A DNA stretch of 64,000 nt from GWE2-42-39 sp963668595 (GTDB lineage Bacteria; Bacteroidota; Bacteroidia; Bacteroidales; Prolixibacteraceae), in the NCBI GenBank assembly GCA_963668595.1, contig OY764876.1, positions 1,302,001 through 1,366,000 of the forward strand. The letters are read 5' to 3'. A program made the translations under genes and the position numbers. Below are positions 58,525-64,000 of this stretch, piece by piece (the first letter of the stretch is position 1; each line of letters begins with the position of its first letter). The notes beneath the pieces are model-generated. The model worked only from the letters and a program-made list of their open reading frames with translations, was not told the origin of the DNA and did not search any database.

Positions 58525-60387
58525 TTGAATATTCTTTATCAGAAATATAAAACAGAACAGTGGCTGCCAACCAGTCGCAAAGAAGTAGAAGCCCGCGGAT
58601 GGGATCAACTTGATGTAATTCTTTTTTCAGGCGATGCGTATGTCGATCATCCATCGTTTGGAGCAGCAGTAATCGGGCGAGTGCTCGAAGCAGAAGGCCT
58701 GAAAGTAGGTATTGTTTCACAACCCAACTGGCAGGACGATTTGCGCGATTTTAAAAAACTGGGCACTCCTCGTTTGTTTTTCGCTGTTACCGCCGGAAAC
58801 ATGGACTCGATGGTGAATCACTACACGGCAAACAAGCGCAAGCGCTCCGATGATGCATACACTCCCGGCGGCGAATCGGGCAAACGTCCCGACTATGCCA
58901 GCATTGTTTATTGCAATATTCTGAAAAAACTATATCCCGAAACTCCTCTGATTGTTGGAGGAATCGAAGCCTCACTACGTCGTGTTACCCATTACGATTA
59001 TTGGCAGGATCGCCTGCGACCATCTATTCTTGAAGATGCTCAAGCTGATTTATTGTTCTACGGAATGGGCGAAAAATCGATTATTGAGTATGCCCGACTG
59101 GTACAACGCGGAGTGGACGGACGCAAGCTGACCAACCTTCCACAGACAGTTTTCAAAGTTGCACTCGACAGTAATTATGCGACCCAGAAAAAATGGAACG
59201 AAATTCAGTTGCACTCGCACGAAGAGTGTCTTCAGGATAAAAAAAAGTATGCACAAAACTTTATGCATATCGAAGAGGAATCGAACAAAGTAGAAGCAAG
59301 TAAACTAACGCAACAGGTGGGCAATCATCAGATTGTTGTTAATCCGCCCTGGCCGCCACTTACCGAAAGTGAGATCGACCGCTTTTACGATCTGCCTTTT
59401 ACCCGGCTTCCACATCCGCGCTATGCAAGCAAAAAGCCTATCCCGGCCTACGAGATGATCCGTCACTCGATCAATCTTCATCGCGGATGTTTCGGTGGAT
59501 GTACTTTTTGTACCATTTCAGCTCACCAGGGTAAATTTATTGCCAGTCGCTCCGAAAAATCGGTACTAAAAGAGGTTGAACAGGTAGTTGCCATGCCCGA
59601 TTTTAAAGGATATATTTCCGATTTAGGTGGACCATCGGCTAATATGTATAAAATGAAAGGCATCCACGAAGAGATTTGTCGCAAATGCAAACGCCCGTCG
59701 TGCATTTTCCCTGATGTGTGTAAAAACCTGAATACCGATCACGGACCGATGCTCGATATTTACCGCAAGGTGCGCCAGATACCGGGAGTAAAAAAAGCAT
59801 TTATCGGCAGCGGAATTCGTTACGACATGATTCTGAAAGAAACCGGAAACAAGCAAACCGACCAAAATAATCGCGAGTATTTGCGTCAGGTAGTGAAACA
59901 TCATGTATCGGGCCGATTAAAAGTTGCCCCCGAACATACATCGGATCAAGTGCTGAAAATTATGCGCAAACCTTCGTTCGCCTTTTTTTATCAATTGAAA
60001 AAGGCTTTCGATCAGATTAACCGCTCTGAAAATTTGAATCAGCAACTGATTCCATACTTCATTTCAAGTCATCCGGGATGCCAGAATACCGACATGGCAC
60101 AATTGGCCGTCGAAACCAAAAATTTGGATTTTCAACTGGAACAGGTGCAGGATTTTACGCCAACACCGATGACTCTGGCAACAGTGATCTATTATTCGGG
60201 CTTTCACCCATACACCATGGAAAAAGTTTATACGGCCCGCAACCAAAAAGAAAAACTGGCTCAGCGCAAATTTTTCTTCTGGTACAAACGCGAATATCAG
60301 CAGGAAATACGAAATGAATTGATGAAACTGAACCGCAGGGATTTGCTCGATCAGTTGTTTGCAAGAAAAGAACAAACTAAAAAATAA
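58525..60387 (+). CDS. YgiQ family radical SAM protein
   Basis: A 620-residue protein starting at a TTG codon; an in-frame stop lies two codons before it and no ATG fits the family's conserved start (WLPTSRKEVEARGWD, SGDAYVDHPSFGAA). Those residues belong to the B12-binding-like N-domain of the YgiQ family. The radical SAM cluster is RGCFGGCTFCTISAHQG (Cys-x3-Cys-x2-Cys), and the C-terminal half has APEHTSDQVLKIM and SSHPGC. The reaction of YgiQ is not established. A bidirectional terminator follows. Confidence 0.93.
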   Translation: MNILYQKYKTEQWLPTSRKEVEARGWDQLDVILFSGDAYVDHPSFGAAVIGRVLEAEGLKVGIVSQPNWQDDLRDFKKLGTPRLFFAVTAGNMDSMVNHYTANKRKRSDDAYTPGGESGKRPDYASIVYCNILKKLYPETPLIVGGIEASLRRVTHYDYWQDRLRPSILEDAQADLLFYGMGEKSIIEYARLVQRGVDGRKLTNLPQTVFKVALDSNYATQKKWNEIQLHSHEECLQDKKKYAQNFMHIEEESNKVEASKLTQQVGNHQIVVNPPWPPLTESEIDRFYDLPFTRLPHPRYASKKPIPAYEMIRHSINLHRGCFGGCTFCTISAHQGKFIASRSEKSVLKEVEQVVAMPDFKGYISDLGGPSANMYKMKGIHEEICRKCKRPSCIFPDVCKNLNTDHGPMLDIYRKVRQIPGVKKAFIGSGIRYDMILKETGNKQTDQNNREYLRQVVKHHVSGRLKVAPEHTSDQVLKIMRKPSFAFFYQLKKAFDQINRSENLNQQLIPYFISSHPGCQNTDMAQLAVETKNLDFQLEQVQDFTPTPMTLATVIYYSGFHPYTMEKVYTARNQKEKLAQRKFFFWYKREYQQEIRNELMKLNRRDLLDQLFARKEQTKK

Positions 60388-60412
60388 TACAAAGCAATTC
60401 TGATAAAAATAA

Positions 60413-60441
60413 AACAGGCCGTGTTTGAAGCACGGCCTGTT
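60413..60441. terminator. bidirectional terminator
   Basis: AACAGGCCGTG (60413-60423) pairs with CACGGCCTGTT (60431-60441), loop TTTGAAG. It lies between convergent ygiQ-like and DUF5606 genes. Confidence 0.88.
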
Positions 60442-60444
60442 CTA

Positions 60445-60870
60445 TTACTTATCTTCTTTTTCTTCCGGATTTTCTTCCTCTTCGGAAAAATCGAGCATCT
60501 GTTTTTCCTGTAAAAGCAAAAACCAGCTGATAATTTTCTTCATATCCGAAGTATAAACACGGTCGCGATCATATTCCGGTAAAATTTCTTCGAAATACGA
60601 TTTCATAACTTCGCCCGAAGCTTTTAGATCAAAAGTTTTTCCTGCTTCAGTTAATTCCTGAATACTTTTAAAAACTTTTTTCAAGCTAATCTCTTCTGTT
60701 TGCGTGTAAACAGCTATATCTTCGAGGGAACTAATTTTCGAACTTGAATAGGCAGGCATGCGCTTGCCGGTCAAAAGCGACTCAACGATGATGCTGTTTT
60801 TTGCTTCCGAAATCACTTTGAATAATCCGGGTTGTCCGCTAATTGCTAATATTCCTTTTAACATCTTCAC
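60445..60870 (-). CDS. DUF5606 family protein
   Basis: A 141-residue cytoplasmic protein beginning KGILAISGQPGLFKVISEAK, the conserved start of DUF5606, a Bacteroidota family of unknown function; an in-frame ATG at 60864 is an alternative start. The N-terminal 60 residues have an SH3-like strand pattern (SIIVESLLTGKRMPAYSS), then come helices (FKSIQELTEAGKTF, YFEEILPEYDRDRVYTSDMK split by position) and a very acidic tail (FSEEEENPEEKEDK). No partner gene is obvious. Confidence 0.85.
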   Translation of the reverse strand: MKMLKGILAISGQPGLFKVISEAKNSIIVESLLTGKRMPAYSSSKISSLEDIAVYTQTEEISLKKVFKSIQELTEAGKTFDLKASGEVMKSYFEEILPEYDRDRVYTSDMKKIISWFLLLQEKQMLDFSEEEENPEEKEDK

Positions 60871-60970
60871 ATTTTTTTAAACGTTCGCGAATATAGTTTT
60901 TTCCTGAAATAAAAAAAAACACCGTTTCATTTCATTGAAACCAGCTTTTCCTGCCAGCAAAAAAGAAAAA

Positions 60971-60994
60971 GCCTCCGGAAATATCTCCGAAGGC
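60971..60994 (-). terminator. terminator of the TonB receptor gene
   Basis: GCCTCCGGA (60971-60979) pairs with TCCGAAGGC (60986-60994) with one mismatch, followed on the minus strand by TTTTTC. Confidence 0.75.
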
Positions 60995-61000
60995 CTGAAA

Positions 61001-63037
61001 CTATTTGAAGTTTAACTGATAACTTGCTCCTAAACCAATCCATCGACCGGGTTGCGGAATATTTCCAAAATCGTGATATTTTGTATCCAGCAAATTCGAA
61101 ACGCTTGAATACAACTCCAGATTTCGTTTCTTCCAGGCCACCTTCAGGTTTACCAGCCAAAATGGTTTGTACTCTTCTTCTCCGGTATAATTTTCACCTT
61201 CGAAACGGGTATAAGTCCCATTCCGATCCTGCCAACTCAACTGCCAGTTGGCCGACAACTCTTTCCATATTGCATGATTAATACCGAGATCCAACTTATG
61301 TTTCAAGTTGTCGAGCACATAACTGGAAAGGTATCCATTGCCATCTTTTTCCTGACGGATATAAGAATAATTCAGGGTCATGCGGCGAATAAAAGCCAAA
61401 TCAGAACAAATCTGCTCTGGTTTCAACTCCCACTGCATTTCCATTCCGTAAGTGTTCAGTTCGGTCAGGTTACGCGTTTCCCATTTCAAATCATCACTTA
61501 CCCGAACCCAATCGATCATATCTTTCCCTTTGCGGTAAAAGCCATTCAAATTTCCTTTCAATGCTGAAGAATGAAATTTGATACCTGCTTCAATGGTCTG
61601 CGAACGCTCCGGTTTTAAATCGGGATTGCCCACATTGGTCGGCCCGTTGTAATACAGATCAGTAAAAGTTGGCATGCGTAACGAAGTATTGTACGACGAA
61701 TATATTTTTAAATGTTTGCTTACCTGGTACGAAACATCTGCACCCGGAAAAACATTCCAATCGAAATTCAAATCAGAAATCCAGTTGGCCATTGCACCGG
61801 CCGAAAAACTGAATTTATTTAAATAAACCGAATGCTCGGCAAACCACGAAATATGGGTACGCGAATGCGATTTGGTAAAGAAATGCCCTGTTTCGCCCGG
61901 TACTTCAATGGGCTCAGGCATCAATTCGCCCAAATTATTGCTCCATATATTTTCGGAACGAAATTCGGCACCAAAAGCAGTTTTTCCCCAATCGGAACTA
62001 AACCATGCATTCAGATTACTACCCAAAACATCGGTAAGATGATAATTACAATAATCGGTTTTATTTCCGCGAAATAACTCAAACCGATCCTGATGGCGAC
62101 GCCAGTAAACCGAAGGAGTGAAATGCAACTGCTTGCCGGTTTCCATTTTCACCGAAGCAAAAGTTGTTTTAGTTTCTTCATACTGATCGGGATACTTAGG
62201 TGTGTAAAAACTGTTTGCACCAAAACCCTTTTCGGTATAGCCAAGCTGAACATCCAGTTTTCCCGGCAAGGTTTGTAACTGTCCCTGGTAAAACACATTG
62301 CGGTGTTCAAAATCGGTATTTTCTCGATAACCATCCGATTTGCTTGCCGTAACAGCAAGCGTTTGGCGCAACTTACCAGTTTGCAAATGACCACTCACAT
62401 TCCAGTCAAGATAATTATCCTGACCGCCCATAACATCTGCAGCAATACCAGTTCCATCCTCCTCTCCTGTAATAATATTCACCGCCCCTGCAAATGCATT
62501 GGGACCATAAATACGTGCTCCGGGGCCTTCGAGAATCTCGATGCGGGAGATGCTTTTTAAACTAACTGGAAGATTTAAATTGTGGTGACCGGTTTGGGGA
62601 TCGGAAAGATTGATGCCATTCAGCAGTACCAGTGTTTGGTCAAACGACCCGCCGCGAACTGATATATCGGCCTGAACTCCGTGAACACCTCTTTGTCTGA
62701 CATCAACACTCAGAGCGTATTCCAGAAGTTCCTGAATACTCTGCACCGGGGCAGCCTCAATCTCGTCTCTGCTAATCACGGAAACAATCCGTGCCACCTG
62801 CGAGAACGCAACAGGTGCTCTTTGGGCGCTAACCTCAATTTCCTCAAGGTCAAGTTTCATATCTACTTTCGTGCTGTCCGACTGAGCCTGGCTTGTTTCA
62901 GGAAGCGCAACCGTTGTGTAAGCAGCAAGTAAAACGCCAATGCGCACTTGCTTTCCGATTGCCTGAAACAATGAATACCTGTGCCCACCCCAGCGTCTGA
63001 ACGTAGATACTTTCGCCTGATTGGTTTTGTAATTCAT
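61001..63037 (-). CDS. TonB-dependent receptor, BtuB-like
   Basis: A 678-residue outer-membrane transporter. The N-terminus has an unusual basic extension (VSTFRRWGGHRYSLFQAIG) before the hydrophobic signal (IGVLLAAYTTVALPETSQAQ), a form common in Bacteroidota receptors near cobalamin genes. A TonB-box-like EEIEVSAQRAP precedes the plug (ELLEYALSVDVRQRG, ISVRGGSFDQTLVLLNGI), and the barrel ends GLGASYQLNFK. No CarbopepD domain is present, unlike the first receptor in the window. Cobalamin is a possible substrate but is not proven; no B12 riboswitch is seen upstream. Confidence 0.85.
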   Translation of the reverse strand: MNYKTNQAKVSTFRRWGGHRYSLFQAIGKQVRIGVLLAAYTTVALPETSQAQSDSTKVDMKLDLEEIEVSAQRAPVAFSQVARIVSVISRDEIEAAPVQSIQELLEYALSVDVRQRGVHGVQADISVRGGSFDQTLVLLNGINLSDPQTGHHNLNLPVSLKSISRIEILEGPGARIYGPNAFAGAVNIITGEEDGTGIAADVMGGQDNYLDWNVSGHLQTGKLRQTLAVTASKSDGYRENTDFEHRNVFYQGQLQTLPGKLDVQLGYTEKGFGANSFYTPKYPDQYEETKTTFASVKMETGKQLHFTPSVYWRRHQDRFELFRGNKTDYCNYHLTDVLGSNLNAWFSSDWGKTAFGAEFRSENIWSNNLGELMPEPIEVPGETGHFFTKSHSRTHISWFAEHSVYLNKFSFSAGAMANWISDLNFDWNVFPGADVSYQVSKHLKIYSSYNTSLRMPTFTDLYYNGPTNVGNPDLKPERSQTIEAGIKFHSSALKGNLNGFYRKGKDMIDWVRVSDDLKWETRNLTELNTYGMEMQWELKPEQICSDLAFIRRMTLNYSYIRQEKDGNGYLSSYVLDNLKHKLDLGINHAIWKELSANWQLSWQDRNGTYTRFEGENYTGEEEYKPFWLVNLKVAWKKRNLELYSSVSNLLDTKYHDFGNIPQPGRWIGLGASYQLNFK

Positions 63038-63367
63038 TTAAATCATTTAAAATTAATAATCGCGGCAAATGTAGGTATTTGCGATTACATTCAACAGAAT
63101 GAGCTTATCCGAAGTAAGTCTTCTTTATAAAATAGTAAAACTACGGAGAAAAAGAAAACGATCGGCATTGTTTCATAACATGCTAATTTTTAAAACATTC
63201 ACAAGCAAACAACTCGTAATAACGAAATATAAGGGAAAAATATGTATGCAATCAATTTTCTTTATCACGCATCAATAAAATCGAACAATAAAAGAGTTGT
63301 AAATCTTTTTTTTGACTAATCTTATACATATTTTTGTTGAACATTAATCAATATAAAACATGACGCC
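63038..63367. other. divergent region before receptor and sigma genes
   Basis: About 330 bases with the receptor promoter at 63066-63094 and, near the other end, TATTTTTG at 63329-63336 that could be a -7 box for the sigma gene. No open frame or riboswitch-like structure is evident. Confidence 0.5.
63066..63094 (-). promoter_or_regulatory. promoter of the BtuB-like receptor
   Basis: On the minus strand: TTG (63092-63094), 18 bases, TACATTTG (63066-63073). The -7 box lies inside a small bulged hairpin, AATCG (63058-63062) with CGATT (63082-63086), which might be an operator. The start codon is about 30 bases downstream. Confidence 0.55.
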
Positions 63368-63874
63368 ATGACACAACTTCAGTTCAACAACGCATTATTA
63401 GGGCTACAGGACAAGTTGTTATTTTATGCCCTCAGCCTTACCTCAGATCAGGAAAAAGCGCAGGATCTTCTTCAGGAAACTTTCCTCAAAGCTTTAACCT
63501 ATCGTGATAAATTCGCGCAAAACACCAATTTCAAAGCATGGATTTACACGATCATGAAAAACACATTCATTAACAATTATCGCAGAAACATTAAAGCTAA
63601 AAACACTTTCGACGGAGCAAACAATGAATTTCATCTGAAATTTTCGAAAGACAAAATTTATCCGTCGCCTGAATCGTTCTATAACTCTGAAGAGATCAGC
63701 AAAAGCATTGCAAGTCTCGAAGATGAGTACCGCGTTCCATTTACCATGTTTTTAGATGGTTATAAGTATAAAGAAATCGCCGATCATTTGGAACTTCCTT
63801 TAGGAACAGTAAAAAGTCGCATTTTCTTTACTCGTAAAAAATTGGAAAAAGCATTGAAAGAATTTGCTAATTAA
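63368..63874 (+). CDS. ECF RNA polymerase sigma factor
   Basis: A 168-residue ECF sigma factor. Region 2 contains EKAQDLLQETFLKALTYRDKF and NFKAWIYTIMKNTFINNYRRN; region 4 is KYKEIADHLELPLGTVKSRIFFTRKKL. A near-identical layout is common in Bacteroidota sigma factors that lack a genetically linked anti-sigma factor, and none is linked here. It is divergent from the BtuB-like receptor, which need not be its target. A strong terminator follows. Confidence 0.93.
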   Translation: MTQLQFNNALLGLQDKLLFYALSLTSDQEKAQDLLQETFLKALTYRDKFAQNTNFKAWIYTIMKNTFINNYRRNIKAKNTFDGANNEFHLKFSKDKIYPSPESFYNSEEISKSIASLEDEYRVPFTMFLDGYKYKEIADHLELPLGTVKSRIFFTRKKLEKALKEFAN

Positions 63875-63911
63875 GTTTTCACAGAGATCTTTTATTCATA
63901 TCACTTTTCAC

Positions 63912-63948
63912 AACGGTTTGTCAAAAACAATGGCAAACCGTTTTTTTA
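63912..63948 (+). terminator. terminator of the third sigma-factor gene
   Basis: AACGGTTTG (63912-63920) pairs with CAAACCGTT (63934-63942), followed by TTTTT. One further G-C pair and a G-T pair extend the stem. Confidence 0.85.
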
Positions 63949-64000
63949 TTTAATTTTCGGTGAGTTTTTTGAAAATATAAAAAATGAAATGAGCATGATT

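Noticed and set aside
63038..63367. Cobalamin riboswitch before the BtuB-like receptor
   Set aside because: No B12-box-like conserved segment was seen on the minus strand, and the promoter lies only about 30 bases from the start codon, leaving no room for a 200-base riboswitch.
1..64000. tRNA, rRNA, CRISPR arrays, insertion sequences or prophage genes
   Set aside because: No cloverleaf-like T-loop sequence, no regularly spaced repeats and no transposase, integrase or phage protein was found by reading the gaps and open frames.

Overview
The window is about 64 kb of chromosome from a low-GC member of the Bacteroidota. The gene set points to Bacteroidales/Marinilabiliales-type bacteria, perhaps near Prolixibacteraceae; this is inference from family content, since there is no rRNA in the window. 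Supporting signs are TonB receptors paired with DUF4249 lipoproteins, DUF4270/DUF4907/Kelch lipoproteins, BT_3928-type proteins, recF-DUF721 next to ribH, cysteate synthase, weak ribosome binding sites, and -7 boxes of the form TAnnTTTG. No rRNA, tRNA, CRISPR array, transposase or phage gene was found. The region reads as an ordinary intact chromosome with no frameshifted genes.

Layout. 0.3-4.6 kb: secreted Kelch propeller and DUF4907 protein, divergent from a DUF4270 lipoprotein and an outer-membrane barrel. 4.7-8.6 kb: TonB receptor plus DUF4249 lipoprotein, then an orphan LytTR response regulator. 9.0-12.5 kb: AraC regulator divergent from a corrinoid methyl-transfer module (corrinoid protein, zinc UroD/MtaA-type methyltransferase, MetH-activation-like protein). 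12.5-20.3 kb: DEAD helicase, ribH, TPR protein, recF, DUF721, WbqC, Nudix, and a HTH-cupin regulator with an acyl-CoA synthetase. 20.4-25.1 kb: cysteate synthase, a probable sulfonolipid gene, and an alternative spermidine pathway (agmatinase, carboxynorspermidine decarboxylase and dehydrogenase). 25.4-36.4 kb: housekeeping genes (pepT, tilS, folP, cdaA with an MscS channel, tpiA, nagB). 36.4-45.6 kb: LolCDE-like ABC transporter, quinone reductase with a HxlR regulator, a DapB-like protein and a GH3 glucosidase. 45.7-48.8 kb: ECF sigma/anti-sigma operon with Spy-like, Gly-rich and DUF2202 envelope proteins. 48.9-53.5 kb: a second ECF sigma factor with a PepSY-like protein, divergent from a lipoprotein and three L,D-transpeptidase-type proteins. 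53.5-64 kb: DUF5009 acyltransferase, surface-repeat protein, an OlsF-like fused acyltransferase, YgiQ, DUF5606, a BtuB-like receptor and a third ECF sigma factor.

The most interesting region is 49.3-53.5 kb. An apparently highly expressed, all-helical lipoprotein ends in Arg-Lys, as Braun's lipoprotein of E. coli does. It is followed by two canonical L,D-transpeptidases and a third protein with a collapsed YkuD-like motif. The lipoprotein and the first transpeptidase share a recognisable helical segment. This could be an outer membrane-peptidoglycan tether system in Bacteroidota. Second is the compact corrinoid module, which resembles a split cobalamin-dependent methyltransferase with its own reactivation protein and a possible B12-type receptor at the far end. 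Third is the pair of unusual-lipid genes, cysteate synthase and the O-/N-acyltransferase fusion.
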